22,787 nt of DNA from CAZUZD01 sp964624465 (GCA_964624465.1 CAZUZD010000070.1:1-22787); one strand, 5' to 3'. Positions 1 to 11,051 are shown, counted from the first letter of the stretch. The notes: a model not told the origin generated them from the letters alone. Program-made: numbers and translations.

Positions 1-211
1 TGCCGCAGGTGCCCGGGGCCGGCTCGTCGCGGACGGCGTCCTCGAGCGCATGGACCCGGCCGGCCCGCTTGCGGAGCTGGAGCCGGCCGCCGCCGACGGT
101 CTGCGTCACCAGCCCGGCGCTGTCATAGCCGCGGTATTCCAGCCGGCGCAGCCCAGCCAGCAGGACGGGGCCCGCGTCGTGGGGGCCGGTGTAGCCGACA
201 ATGCCGCACAT
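1..211 (-). CDS. glmS: Glucosamine-6-phosphate synthase (isomerising), N-terminal fragment cut by the window edge
   Basis: The enzyme makes glucosamine-6-phosphate from fructose-6-phosphate and glutamine, the first committed step towards UDP-GlcNAc, in the cytosol. The 70 visible codons begin MCGIVGY, the hallmark of class II (Ntn) glutamine amidotransferases, in which Cys2 becomes the N-terminal nucleophile after Met removal. The segment RRLEYRGYDSAG that follows is typical of GlmS rather than PurF or AsnB. A perfect AAGGAG Shine-Dalgarno lies at 223-228, 11 nt before the ATG at 209-211, so the start is secure. The glutaminase domain continues past position 1 and both SIS (isomerase) domains lie outside the window. 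The gene follows the YhhQ-type gene on the same strand after a 106-bp gap and may be read with it. The gap shows no riboswitch or ribozyme that I recognise. Confidence 0.95.
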   Translation of the reverse strand, partial: MCGIVGYTGPHDAGPVLLAGLRRLEYRGYDSAGLVTQTVGGGRLQLRKRAGRVHALEDAVRDEPAPGTCG

Positions 212-317
212 GCTTGCTCAGTCTCCTTCGGAAGCCTCGACCGGCCAGGGGCAGCGGCAGGGGCCGAGGCCCCGGGGTTGCACCCGGGCGGGGTCGAGGC
301 GTGGGCCTGCCACCAGC

Positions 318-1118
318 CTAGGTCGCCAGCGTAAACGGGGTGAAGTTCGTCCGGTCGTCGAAGTGGTCGACCCCCTCGGCCTGCTTCAGGAAGCCGACCA
401 GGCGGTACGTCAGCGGGGTGGCCAGGACTTCCCAGCCGACCTTCAGCAGGTAGTTCGTGGCCATCACCTCGACCACCCGGCCGGTCGGCCAGGTGCCGAG
501 GAACGCCAGCGGGTAGAACAGCAGGCTGTCGGCGGCCTCGCCGACGACCGTCGAGCCGATGGTCCGGGCCGCCAGCCAGCGCCCGCGGGTCAGGACCTTG
601 AGCCGGGCCAGGGTGTAGCTGTTGAGGAACTCGCCGGCGAAGAACCCGGCGATCGACGCGGCCACGACCCGCCAGGTGCCGCCGAAGACCTGCTCCCAGG
701 CCACCTGCCGCGACAGCAGGACCGGCTCGCTGTTGAATTCGGTGCGGAAGGTCCACGACGGGGCCGGCGGCAGGGCGAGCACGCCCTGGGTCACGATCGC
801 GGTGAAGACCAGCGCCCCGAAACCGACCCAGACGACCCGGCGGGCCCTGGCATAGCCGTAGACCTCGGTGAGCACGTCGCCGAAGAGGTAGCTCAGCGGG
901 AAGCAGAGCACGCCGGCGCCGATGGTCCACGGGCCGGCCTGCATCAGCTTGGGGGCCGCCACCAGGTTGCTCAGCAGCAGCACGGCCACGAATCCGCCCA
1001 GGATCAGGTCGTAGTAGCGATAGGGCGACGGCCGCGCCTGGCGCGGGTGGGAGGTCGCACCGGCGTCGGGTCCGGGGCCGGTGAACGGCTCGGGGTGGTC
1101 GTGAGACGTCAGGCTCAT
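318..1118 (-). CDS. yhhQ: Queuosine-precursor transporter, YhhQ / VUT_1 (DUF165) family
   Basis: A 266-residue polytopic membrane protein with about six hydrophobic helices. The first runs from about residue 36, after a Pro/His-rich cytosolic N-terminus of about 33 residues. The stretch at residues 73-97, containing FPLSYLFGDVLTEVYGY and then RARRVVW, is the family signature. Family members import queuine, preQ0 or preQ1 for tRNA queuosine modification. A second characteristic block lies towards the C-terminus (GEAADSLLFYPLAF). The protein is longer than E. coli YhhQ (about 220 residues), mainly at the N-terminus, and no strong Shine-Dalgarno supports the ATG at 1116-1118, so a later start is possible. 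No other queuosine gene is in the window, and no preQ1 riboswitch was recognised in the 172-bp upstream gap. The family call is firm; substrate specificity is inferred. Confidence 0.88.
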   Translation of the reverse strand: MSLTSHDHPEPFTGPGPDAGATSHPRQARPSPYRYYDLILGGFVAVLLLSNLVAAPKLMQAGPWTIGAGVLCFPLSYLFGDVLTEVYGYARARRVVWVGFGALVFTAIVTQGVLALPPAPSWTFRTEFNSEPVLLSRQVAWEQVFGGTWRVVAASIAGFFAGEFLNSYTLARLKVLTRGRWLAARTIGSTVVGEAADSLLFYPLAFLGTWPTGRVVEVMATNYLLKVGWEVLATPLTYRLVGFLKQAEGVDHFDDRTNFTPFTLAT

Positions 1119-1290
1119 GGGGCTGCCGGGGAATCACCGGGCCGGCGGATGGGTCGAAGCCGGCCGTGGCGAGCGGGACGGGCTGAGATCGGCCGCGCGC
1201 CACCCCGCTGCCCAGGCGGGGCGACGGGGCGACGCGGCGTCCAGGGCAACAGTATCTCATCCCGGCGATCGGTCCCGCCAGCGATGTTGC

Positions 1291-1590
1291 TCAGATTACC
1301 CGCTCGTCGGAGTCGGCCTCGGCGGTGGTCCCGAGGTCGAGGTCGTAGCGGGGTGCCGGCCGGGCCCGCCGCGGGCTGGCATAGCTGAGCCAGAGGCCCG
1401 CGAAGACGAGCACCAGACCCAGCCCGAAGCCGAGGAAGCAGAGCGTCTCGACCGGCACCCCGGCCAGCCGCAGGCCGCGGCCCCGGAAGCGCAGGAGCGC
1501 GAAGACGCTCAGGATCTCGATGATGGGTCCGAGCATGCGGAACACCAGGCCGAGCAGCCTCGGCCTGGGTCCCGGCAGCAGTTGGGTCAT
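1291..1590 (-). CDS. Small membrane protein of unknown function
   Basis: A 99-residue protein with two clear hydrophobic segments, about residues 13-33 (LLGLVFRMLGPIIEILSVFAL) and 47-69 (ETLCFLGFGLGLVLVFAGLWLSY), joined by a short basic loop with RFRGRG. A charged, acidic tail follows and ends in DSDERVI. I recognise no family. The start ATG at 1588-1590 lies 5 bp after the stop of the upstream Gfo/Idh/MocA gene, which suggests the two are co-transcribed and translationally coupled. No function can be assigned. It could be a small planctomycete-specific inner-membrane protein. Confidence 0.72.
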   Translation of the reverse strand: MTQLLPGPRPRLLGLVFRMLGPIIEILSVFALLRFRGRGLRLAGVPVETLCFLGFGLGLVLVFAGLWLSYASPRRARPAPRYDLDLGTTAEADSDERVI

Positions 1591-1595
1591 GGGGA

Positions 1596-2972
1596 TCAGC
1601 CGATCTCGGGCAATTCGTACCCCTTGCGATAGGTGCGCTTCAGCAGCGCCACCGCCTCGGGGTCGTTGGGGAAGGTCTCGTGGGCAGCGTCCCAGGTGAG
1701 GGTGCGGCCGAGCTTGTAGGCGATGTTGCCCAGGTGCGTCGTGTTGGTCGACCGGTGGATCGTCTCGACGCCGGCGTTCGGCGTCCGGGTGCGGTCGCGG
1801 AGGCAGGCCAGGAAGTCGGCCACGTGCGCCGGCAGGCCGTCGTCCTTGGCCTTGAACGACGAGGCCTCCAGCTCGATCTTGCGCAGCTCGCGGTCCCCCT
1901 TGACCTGCTTGATGCCGTAGGGCAGCACGACCTTCTCGGGGATGATCTCGTGCCCCGAGCGATCCAGGACCAGGCTGCCGTCAGTGCCGCAGAAGAGGAT
2001 GCCGTACTCGCGGCCCAGGAACTTCAGGCCGTTGCCCTTGCGCATCGAGTAGGTGAGCACCGCGCCGTCGTCGAAGGTGTAGACGACCTGGAGGGTGTCG
2101 GGCGTGTCGCGGTCGTCCTTGGTGGTCAGGATGCCGCCGGTGGCGGTGACGGTCTTCGGGCCGGGCTTGTCGAGGGCCCAGAGGGCGATGTCGTTGAGGT
2201 GCACGCCCCAGTCGCTCATCATCCCGCCGGCGTAGTCGAAGTACCACCGGAAGAGCAGGTGGAAGCGGTTCTTCGAGAACGCGTGCTCGGGCGCGGGGCC
2301 GAGCCAGCGGTCGTAGTCGACCGTCGAGGGCGGCGCTGTCTCCTCGGCGGGGCCCATGCCGACCGGGCTGATGTTCTCGTAGTTCCAGGTCTGGACCCAG
2401 AAGACCTTGCCCAGGCGGCCCGAGCGCACGACGTCGACCGCCTTCTGGAAGTTCTCGCTGGAGCGTTGCTGGGTGCCGACGTAGATCAAGCGGTCGTGCT
2501 TCTTGCCGGCGGCGATCATCGCCTGGCCCTCAGCCACGTTGTGGGCCAGGGGCTTCTCGACGTACACGTGCTTGCCGGCGCGGCAGGCGTGGATGGTCGG
2601 CTGGGCGTGCCAGTGGTCGGGCGTGGCGATCACGACGGCGTCGACCAGGTCGCCTTCGAGCAGCTCGCGGTAGTCGCGGGTGGTCTTCGGGCGCTTGCCG
2701 GACTGCTTCTCGATCCGGTCGGCCGTGCTGGCGGCGTGCTCGTCGTCGACGTCGGCCACGCCGGTGAAGACGAAGTCGTCGCACTTGAGGAACTCGGACA
2801 GGAGCTGCCCGCCCCGGCTGCCGGCGCCGATGAGGGCCAGCTTGATCTTGTCGGCGGCCCCGGTCGTGCTGCCGCGGGCCCGACCCGCGAGGGTCGTGGC
2901 GGCGAGGCCCGCCCCGGCCGTCTCCACGAACCCGCGCCGCGTGATCCGATCGCCGTCGCCTGAACTTGCCAT
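1596..2972 (-). CDS. Tat-exported Gfo/Idh/MocA family NAD(P)-dependent oxidoreductase
   Basis: A 458-residue oxidoreductase. It opens with a twin-arginine signal (RITRRGFVE, Arg12-Arg13, then an Ala/Gly-rich hydrophobic stretch to about residue 32), so it is probably exported folded with its cofactor. The Rossmann fold follows (ALIGAGSRGG, residues 46-55), then the family's EKP motif (residues 139-141) and a D-W-G-V-H-x-x-D block (residues 254-261), which in the family supplies the catalytic His and substrate-binding Asp. The C-terminal alpha/beta domain includes TATGGILTTKDDRDTPD. The ATG at 2970-2972 was chosen because the Tat signal begins right after it and a GAAAGGTGG ribosome-binding site precedes it; an in-frame upstream extension to 3146 lacks both. 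Planctomycetes carry many such exported paralogues, usually linked to sugar or sugar-acid breakdown. The substrate here is unknown. Confidence 0.93.
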   Translation of the reverse strand: MASSGDGDRITRRGFVETAGAGLAATTLAGRARGSTTGAADKIKLALIGAGSRGGQLLSEFLKCDDFVFTGVADVDDEHAASTADRIEKQSGKRPKTTRDYRELLEGDLVDAVVIATPDHWHAQPTIHACRAGKHVYVEKPLAHNVAEGQAMIAAGKKHDRLIYVGTQQRSSENFQKAVDVVRSGRLGKVFWVQTWNYENISPVGMGPAEETAPPSTVDYDRWLGPAPEHAFSKNRFHLLFRWYFDYAGGMMSDWGVHLNDIALWALDKPGPKTVTATGGILTTKDDRDTPDTLQVVYTFDDGAVLTYSMRKGNGLKFLGREYGILFCGTDGSLVLDRSGHEIIPEKVVLPYGIKQVKGDRELRKIELEASSFKAKDDGLPAHVADFLACLRDRTRTPNAGVETIHRSTNTTHLGNIAYKLGRTLTWDAAHETFPNDPEAVALLKRTYRKGYELPEIG

Positions 2973-3139
2973 CGTGCGACCCACCTTTCCCGTCCGGTTG
3001 CTGGGGAGAGAACCGCCACGGAGCCCGACGGGCGTGCCGCCCACCGGGCCGGCCCACCCACGCCCCCGCGATCTTACCCGCCCGGTCCCCGCCCCCGCCA
3101 CGCCCGCATCGGCCGGTCCGGACCAGTGGCCGGGGCGTC

Positions 3140-3168
3140 TTGGCACCGGTGGGTCGGGGGGGTACCCT
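3140..3168 (+). promoter_or_regulatory. Candidate sigma-70 promoter of thrS
   Basis: TTGGCA (3140-3145) and TACCCT (3163-3168) are separated by exactly 17 bp and lie about 100 bp before the thrS start. The -35 matches consensus at 5 of 6 positions, the -10 at only 3 of 6. The spacer is G-rich and contains the first copy of the 14-bp direct repeat annotated separately. The rest of the 299-bp divergent gap (2973-3271) is GC-rich and shows no other gene. Confidence 0.4.
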
Positions 3169-3212
3169 GGTCGATTCGGCGGCGCCCGAACCGGCGTTGT
3201 GGGTCGGGGGGG
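3149..3212 (+). repeat. Exact 14-bp direct repeat in the thrS upstream region
   Basis: GTGGGTCGGGGGGG occurs at 3149-3162 and again at 3199-3212. The two copies are 50 bp apart start to start. The first copy fills most of the spacer of the candidate thrS promoter; the second lies in the presumed 5' leader. Regulator binding or a G-rich RNA structure are possibilities, but chance is not excluded at this GC content. Confidence 0.5.
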
Positions 3213-3271
3213 CGATCGCCGGGTATCTCGCAGAGGGGAGGCCCGGCCGCGAAGGCGGGGCCGTCGGACCG

Positions 3272-5443
<2,172 letters not shown>

Positions 5444-5483
5444 GCCACCGGGCCCGCCGCACGGGCACCGCACCGCCCATGAG

Positions 5484-5525
5484 ATCGACCGGTGGGACGA
5501 CCTCCCACCGGTCGATGTCATTTTT
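5484..5525 (+). terminator. Rho-independent terminator of thrS
   Basis: A perfect 14-bp stem (ATCGACCGGTGGGA at 5484-5497 against 5503-5516) encloses a 5-nt loop, and a T5 run follows at 5521-5525, four bases after the stem. It begins 41 bp after the thrS stop codon, which is the expected place. This is the clearest intrinsic terminator in the window. Confidence 0.9.
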
Positions 5526-5607
5526 GGGTCTGGCCAGTTCGCGTGGCGGGCCTTCACCTTAGGGCGAACCGTCCGCCCGGCTTGCGCGTTTAGCGGGCTG
5601 TACCAAG

Positions 5608-5665
5608 TTGCATCGGGGTTTGTGGATTGGCTATCGTGCCGTTCGTGTCCTCTCCTGATGAGGAC
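5608..5665 (+). promoter_or_regulatory. Weak promoter candidate and leader hairpin before the first L-E-x-R gene
   Basis: The 5526-5752 gap is less GC-rich than its surroundings. TTGCAT (5608-5613) and TATCGT (5632-5637) are 18 bp apart and could be a weak promoter. Just downstream, GTCCTC (5647-5652) and GAGGAC (5660-5665) form a perfect 6-bp inverted repeat with a 7-nt loop. Because thrS ends in a strong terminator, the next gene needs a promoter in this gap, but these boxes are poor matches. Confidence 0.28.
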
Positions 5666-5752
5666 GACGGCCGGCATGACGCTGCGTCCGCACCCATGCT
5701 CAGCACCGGGCGATGATGGCCCCGTGTGATCCGCACAACCTGGTACACACCC

Positions 5753-8700
5753 ATGCGACACCACAGCCTCCCCTGGCGGGTCCGTCGGTCCATGTTCACG
5801 GCGCGGTCGCGCCCGGCCCGCCCCCGGCCGCTCGGGCCGATCGATGCCCTGGAGCCCCGCTGCCTGATGACGATCGTCCCGGGGCAGGTCTACCAGGACG
5901 TCTCGTGGACCGATGCCGACGGCGACACCGTCCGGGTCAGCGTCACCGGCCCGGTGGCCAACCCGGCGACGTCCGGGTTCCAGATCGACCTGGCCGGCCT
6001 GGCCGCCAACGACGCCGACGCCAGCAAGATCACCCTGCTGGGCCTCGGCAAGGACAACGGCGTGCAGGTCGTCGTGACCCCCAATGAGCTGCCCAATGCC
6101 GGGCCGGCGTTCAACAAGATCTACAGCGGCGCCTACACCAACGTGACGACGCTGACGGCCGACTCGACGGTCGGCAGCCCCACGCGGGTGACGGCGCTCG
6201 GCGGCATCCAGCTCAGCGCCGCGATCGTGCACTCGATCGCCCTGACCGGCGTGGACATCGGCAACATCACGCTCGACCCCGGCCAGGCGCCCTACATCGA
6301 CCGCATCAACACGACCAACAACCAGCAGTCGCTCGACTCGACGATGTACAAGCCGGTCACCGGCGGCATCGACTTCGGCGGCATCCGCGCCGGCAGCATC
6401 GACACCCTGGTCATCAACGGCGCCATCAGCGCCGTGACCGGCAACCCGTACGACCTGTCGGTGACCAACGACTTCCGCAGCGTGATCGAGGTCTCGGGCC
6501 GGATCGGCACCGTGCTCGGGCTGCGGAGCAACATGGCCGCGGCGCTGCGGGCCGACAGCATTGGCTCGGTGCGGGTGGCGGCGATCTCGGGCGAGATCAC
6601 CACCCGCAACGCGACCGAGCCGTTTGCGATCAACATGCCGTCGACCTTCAACGGCTTCATCAACATCGCCGGCCACCTGAACATCGGCTTCCCGCTCGGT
6701 GATGGGTCCCTGATCACCGGCCAGATCAACGCCGGCGGCGGCATCTCGGGCTCCACTCGCGAGTCGACGATCGACCCGCTCTACCTGCCCGGCACCTTCG
6801 CCGGCTCGCTCTCCAACTCGAGCGCCAGCGTCGGCATCGCCGACCTCAACGTCGACGGCATCGCGACGATCACGCTCGACTCGGCCTCCAGCATCGGCAA
6901 CCTCACGGCCGACGGCTTCGGCGGCGGCTTCCTGGCCGAGGCCGGCACCTCGATCGGCGACGTCACCGCCAGCAATGGCCTGCTCGGCGGCCACTTCGAG
7001 GCGGGCACGAACCTCGGCAACCTCAAGGGCGTGCGGGGCATCGACGCCAACCTGAAGGTCGGCGGCAACATCGGCACGCTCACGACGGTCGAGGGGGCGC
7101 TCGAGTCGCTCTCGATCCAGGCCGGCGGCAACATCGGCGCGATCACGCCCTACCTGGGCATGCAGAGCACCTCGATCGTCGCCGGCGGCGACATCGGCCC
7201 GATCACGATCGCCGTCGGCGGCATCGAGCTGAGCGCCATCCGGGCGCGGGACATCGGCGCCATCAAGCTCGTCGACGGCGGCATGGAGTCAGTCTCGCTG
7301 GTCGCCGACCGGGACCTCGGGCCGATCACCGTCTTCGGCAGCATCCAGGAGTTCGGCCTCTCGGACGTGAGCCTGGTGGCCGGCCGGAACATCGGGGCCA
7401 TTGACGCCAGGACCCACGTCGGGCCCGCCATGGAGCAGGTCAAGATCGAGGCCGGCGGCACGATCGCGAGCCTCACGGCGATCTCGTACGGCGAGTTCGG
7501 CGAGCTCGACGGCGCCGGCATCTTCGACTCGAACGTGGTCGCCGCCGCCATCGGGCCCGTGGTCGGCCGCTCGGTCGGCGGCCGCGGCATCGACACCTCG
7601 CGGTTCATCACCCGCAACGGCACCGGCTCGATCACCTCGGTCACCGGTCTGGGCTGGCTCGACGGCCTGTACAACACCGTGGTCGTCGCCCACCAGAACC
7701 TCGGCTCGATCACGGGCATCTCGCTGGTGCAGGGCGACGGCATCTCGGGCGGCTCGTACGACGCGAATTACGGCACCATCGGCGCCGTGAGGGGCGAGGG
7801 CGGGGCCGACCAGGGCTACGGCCTGTTCAACACCCGGATCCAGGCGGCCACGCCCAACGTCGGCCAGATTGCCAGCCTCGACGCCACGGCCAACGCCAAC
7901 GGCTTCGACGCGATCAACACGGCCAAGATCTACGGCAGCACCCTGGGCCCGATCTCCGCGACGGTCCACGGCGGCGTCGACGGCAACGGCGTGGTGGCCA
8001 GCGAGTTCCAGGCGTTCCTGGGCGCCATCGGGAACGTCAACGTCAACACCCGCTCGATCAACGGCAGCTCGGTGCAGGACAGCACCTTCAAGGCGGCCAC
8101 GAACTTCGGCTCGATCAGCCTCCGGGGCGCCATCACCGGCTCCGAGTTCCGGGTGACCGGGCCCGTCGTGAAGCCGACCCCGACGCCGATCATCATCCGC
8201 TCGGTGGCCCTGGCCTCGGTCCCGACCGCGGTGGCCACGGCCGCCGCGACGCCGGCCCGGGCGCCCTTCGGCCGGGTCGCGATCGACGCCACCGGCCCGA
8301 TCGACCTGACGTTCGCCTCGATCGGACCCGTCGGCGACCTGTCCTTCAACAACGCCCCGGCCGGCACCACCGTGCGGCTGAACCTCGAAGGCACCTCGGT
8401 CGGCAACGTCCGCGTCGGCGGCTCCGGGGCGAACCTGGACCTGCGGGCCACCACGCCCCAGATCGGGAACGTCTCCGCGCCCGGCAGCCTGAACCTCGTG
8501 GCGCCGGCGACCGTGACCATCGGTGATGTGACCGTCGGCGGCAACGCCACGCTCTCGACCGGCGGCCTCAGGACGCTGGGCAACCTGAGCGTCCAGGGCA
8601 TGCTCGGCCTGCCGCAGGGCCTGGCCAGCCTCACTCGCGCGGGCAACTTCGCCGCCGGCTCGCTGCCGGCGATGACGGGGACCGTGGCGATCGGGTCGAA

Positions 8701-8938
8701 GACGAACGCCGGCTCGTCGATCGGCACCGTGCAGATCGGCTCGATCGGCCGGGGGCGTGGGCAGTACCAGTTCACCTTCCAGACGTTCGCCGGGGCCCCG
8801 GCAGCCCTGATCGGTGGCCGCTCGGTGGCGCCTCGCGGCGGCAACGGCGTGGCCGTCAACGGGGCCAGGCTCGTCCTCGCCCCGGCCGCGCGGCCGACCG
8901 TCACCCGGACGGTCGCCCGCAGGGCGATCGCCCGCTAA
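5753..8938 (+). CDS. Large exported beta-solenoid protein with N-terminal LEPR signature
   Basis: A protein of about 1061 residues. The Arg-rich N-terminus leads into DALEPRCLM (LEPR at residues 33-36), resembling the LEPR-XLL type N-terminal signature of large surface proteins in planctomycetes. The body is Gly-, Ile-, Ser- and Thr-rich. From about residue 380 to 802 a degenerate unit of 19-28 residues repeats about 18 times, each beginning [N/S/D]-[I/L]-G-x-[I/L]-T (examples NIGTLT, NIGAIT, DIGPIT, DLGPIT, NLGSIT). This looks like one turn per unit of a right-handed beta-solenoid. A Pro/Ala-rich hinge at about 805-835 precedes a second beta-rich region and a basic Arg-rich end. No catalytic motif was seen. 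The start is uncertain: GTG 5726, ATG 5753 and ATG 5792 are all in frame and none has a strong Shine-Dalgarno. Role inferred: cell-surface or extracellular structural protein or adhesin. Confidence 0.82.
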   Translation: MRHHSLPWRVRRSMFTARSRPARPRPLGPIDALEPRCLMTIVPGQVYQDVSWTDADGDTVRVSVTGPVANPATSGFQIDLAGLAANDADASKITLLGLGKDNGVQVVVTPNELPNAGPAFNKIYSGAYTNVTTLTADSTVGSPTRVTALGGIQLSAAIVHSIALTGVDIGNITLDPGQAPYIDRINTTNNQQSLDSTMYKPVTGGIDFGGIRAGSIDTLVINGAISAVTGNPYDLSVTNDFRSVIEVSGRIGTVLGLRSNMAAALRADSIGSVRVAAISGEITTRNATEPFAINMPSTFNGFINIAGHLNIGFPLGDGSLITGQINAGGGISGSTRESTIDPLYLPGTFAGSLSNSSASVGIADLNVDGIATITLDSASSIGNLTADGFGGGFLAEAGTSIGDVTASNGLLGGHFEAGTNLGNLKGVRGIDANLKVGGNIGTLTTVEGALESLSIQAGGNIGAITPYLGMQSTSIVAGGDIGPITIAVGGIELSAIRARDIGAIKLVDGGMESVSLVADRDLGPITVFGSIQEFGLSDVSLVAGRNIGAIDARTHVGPAMEQVKIEAGGTIASLTAISYGEFGELDGAGIFDSNVVAAAIGPVVGRSVGGRGIDTSRFITRNGTGSITSVTGLGWLDGLYNTVVVAHQNLGSITGISLVQGDGISGGSYDANYGTIGAVRGEGGADQGYGLFNTRIQAATPNVGQIASLDATANANGFDAINTAKIYGSTLGPISATVHGGVDGNGVVASEFQAFLGAIGNVNVNTRSINGSSVQDSTFKAATNFGSISLRGAITGSEFRVTGPVVKPTPTPIIIRSVALASVPTAVATAAATPARAPFGRVAIDATGPIDLTFASIGPVGDLSFNNAPAGTTVRLNLEGTSVGNVRVGGSGANLDLRATTPQIGNVSAPGSLNLVAPATVTIGDVTVGGNATLSTGGLRTLGNLSVQGMLGLPQGLASLTRAGNFAAGSLPAMTGTVAIGSKTNAGSSIGTVQIGSIGRGRGQYQFTFQTFAGAPAALIGGRSVAPRGGNGVAVNGARLVLAPAARPTVTRTVARRAIAR

Positions 8939-9035
8939 CGCGTCCGGAGTCGGCGGCGGTCCCGGTCACCCCGGGGCCGTCGCCGTCGCCCCGACTGGTG
9001 ACCCGACGCCGCGTCCGAGAAGGGAAGATGCTCCG

Positions 9036-11051
9036 ATGAAGCGATCACGCCGCCAGGGGCTGCGCTGGCAGCCCCACGCCGAGCCGCTCGAAGCCAGGTT
9101 CGTCCTCGCCATCCGCCCCGGTCTCGCCCACCTGGCCAGTGCTCCGGCGCTGGTCGGGACGCAGGCCGTGCGGCCCGCCCCGGCGGCCCCCGATGCCACC
9201 GTGGCCGTCGTGCAGACGGGCGAGTCGGCCTACGGCTACCGGTTCACGATGCTCAACGGCCGCCCGGCCTACGCCTACGACCTGGCCGCGACCGGCCGGG
9301 GCGTCGGCACGGACGTGGGCGTGAGCGCCGTCGACATCCCCACCGGGGCCACGCTCCAGCTCCAGGTGCTCTCCGGCCTGACCTACTGGGACGGCCGGGG
9401 CAACGTCCCGAACTTCCGCCCGGTGGGCGGGAACCTCGAGCTGAATCTCCAGAGCTTCGGCCAGGACGTCCGGGTCGGGGCCAGGACCGATCAGAGCGTC
9501 GCCCCGCGCGGCGGGACGATCCGGCTGCCACTGGACCTGGCCGTCTCGGACGACCTGCCGCTGCACCGCACGATCGCCGTGAGCCTCGGCGTCGGCGGTA
9601 CCCAGGAGCGGTTCGCCAGGGCAGGGGGGCCGGCGGGCCTCTACGCCTTCACCGCGCTCTGGAGCGCCTCGGGCTCCCCGGCCGTGCGTGACGCCGCGCC
9701 CGTGACCTTCGTCTTCCGGGTCGGCAACGTGCCCGACGCGGCCCGCGACGCCGCGCTCCGGGCGTTCGCCAGCCCGGCCACCCGCCCGGCGGCGGTCGTC
9801 GCCGTCACCACCGAGACGGTCGATCCGACCGGCGCCGGCCTGCCGTTCCTGCGGTTCTTCGTCCAGTACTCCGACCCGGTGTCGGTGACGGGCTCGCCGC
9901 CGCAGTTGCCGGTCCTGTTCGACAGGACCCTGCGGCTGGCCACCCTGGAGCGGAACTCGCCCCGGGTCGCCACCGACACGCTCACGTTCGTGTACACCCC
10001 GCTGCCGCAGGACCGCCGCGCCGCCGTGGTGCGCCTGGGCGACTCGCTCCGCGTCCCGGCAGGCTCGTCGCTGCGCACCGCCGGCAGCACCCCGGCCATC
10101 GTGAGCCTGCCGGCGGCCACCGCCGTGCGGGTCATCGAGTCGCCCAGCGCGGGGGTCTACACGACGATCACGTCGGACATCACCCGCAACACCACCTTCC
10201 GCCAGGGCACGACCTACGTCATCGACGGCGAGGTCCACGTCCAGCGCGGGGTCACGCTCACGATCGAGGACGGCGTCACGGTCCTGATCCGCAACGGCAC
10301 CATCGCCCGGACGCGGTTGCTCGACACCTCGGCGTTGATCTTCGACAGCGGCTCGGGCCTGAAGGCGAACACCGTCACCTTTCAGGGCTGCGACGCCAGC
10401 AACCGGCCCACCAGCCTCGGCAACAACGGCGGCGTGTTCTTCCTGGGCACGTATCGCAGCGCCACCAAGGACGGCGTGACCAACGACATCTCGCCGGCCG
10501 CCGGCCGCTCGCGGTTCGTCGCCGACCGGCTGATCTTCAACGCCGTCGGCCGCACCGACCCCCGCGGCGGCGACGGCCCGGACAACCTCCGCGACGACAT
10601 CGACGCCGTCTCCCTGCTCGGGCTCCAGAGCACTGAGTGGCGGGTCGCGGCCGTCGAATCGACCGCCTCCGGCGACGACGGCTTCGACGTCACGAACTCG
10701 ACGGTCAGCCTCGACAGCCTGATCGTCAGCGCCCCCGTCAGCGACGGCCTGAACATCAGCAGCAGCACCGTCGAGATCCGCAAGCGGCTCTCGGTCGTGA
10801 TGACCAACAGCCGGGTCCCCGACCGCGAGCTGTTCGACCTGGAGGTCGACGACGGCCCGTCGCGGGTGAACATCGCCCGGCTCTCGGCGGTGGACCTGCG
10901 CGGCTACTGGGGCCCGCCCCGCGACGAGGTGAACCTCAGCTCCCCCGACATGCCGAAACCCCCGCGCCGCGGCACCGAGGACGTCTGGTACGAGTTCATC
11001 GGCACCCTCCGCAAGGGCCCGGCCATCGTCTACTCGATCAACGCCGACTGA
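9036..11051 (+). CDS. Exported multi-domain protein with N-terminal LEAR signature and C-terminal beta-helix
   Basis: A 671-residue protein. The start ATG at 9036-9038 is preceded by AAGGGA about 10 nt upstream. The basic N-terminus MKRSRRQG leads into AEPLEARFVLA (LEAR at residues 18-21), matching the signature of its two neighbours. Three regions are visible. Residues about 50-225 are a beta-rich domain of unknown family. Residues about 258-367 resemble a bacterial Ig-like surface domain (YSDPVSVTGSPPQL, then DTLTFVYTPLPQD). From about 370 a parallel beta-helix-like domain begins (TYVIDGEVHVQRGVTLTIED), with later rungs such as DDGFDVTNSTVSLDSLIVS. No catalytic residues can be named. It lies 97 bp after the first L-E-x-R gene and 44 bp before the third, so the three are probably one transcription unit. 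The role is probably extracellular or at the cell surface. Confidence 0.85.
   Translation: MKRSRRQGLRWQPHAEPLEARFVLAIRPGLAHLASAPALVGTQAVRPAPAAPDATVAVVQTGESAYGYRFTMLNGRPAYAYDLAATGRGVGTDVGVSAVDIPTGATLQLQVLSGLTYWDGRGNVPNFRPVGGNLELNLQSFGQDVRVGARTDQSVAPRGGTIRLPLDLAVSDDLPLHRTIAVSLGVGGTQERFARAGGPAGLYAFTALWSASGSPAVRDAAPVTFVFRVGNVPDAARDAALRAFASPATRPAAVVAVTTETVDPTGAGLPFLRFFVQYSDPVSVTGSPPQLPVLFDRTLRLATLERNSPRVATDTLTFVYTPLPQDRRAAVVRLGDSLRVPAGSSLRTAGSTPAIVSLPAATAVRVIESPSAGVYTTITSDITRNTTFRQGTTYVIDGEVHVQRGVTLTIEDGVTVLIRNGTIARTRLLDTSALIFDSGSGLKANTVTFQGCDASNRPTSLGNNGGVFFLGTYRSATKDGVTNDISPAAGRSRFVADRLIFNAVGRTDPRGGDGPDNLRDDIDAVSLLGLQSTEWRVAAVESTASGDDGFDVTNSTVSLDSLIVSAPVSDGLNISSSTVEIRKRLSVVMTNSRVPDRELFDLEVDDGPSRVNIARLSAVDLRGYWGPPRDEVNLSSPDMPKPPRRGTEDVWYEFIGTLRKGPAIVYSINAD

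Noticed and set aside
1119..1290. Possible preQ1 riboswitch upstream of the YhhQ-type gene
   Set aside because: I could not find the expected short hairpin and A-rich tail of a preQ1-I aptamer; the gap is GC-rich without clear structure.
2970..3146. N-terminal extension of the Gfo/Idh/MocA gene to 3146
   Set aside because: The extension is low-complexity, lies upstream of a Tat signal that must be N-terminal, and overlaps the thrS promoter region.
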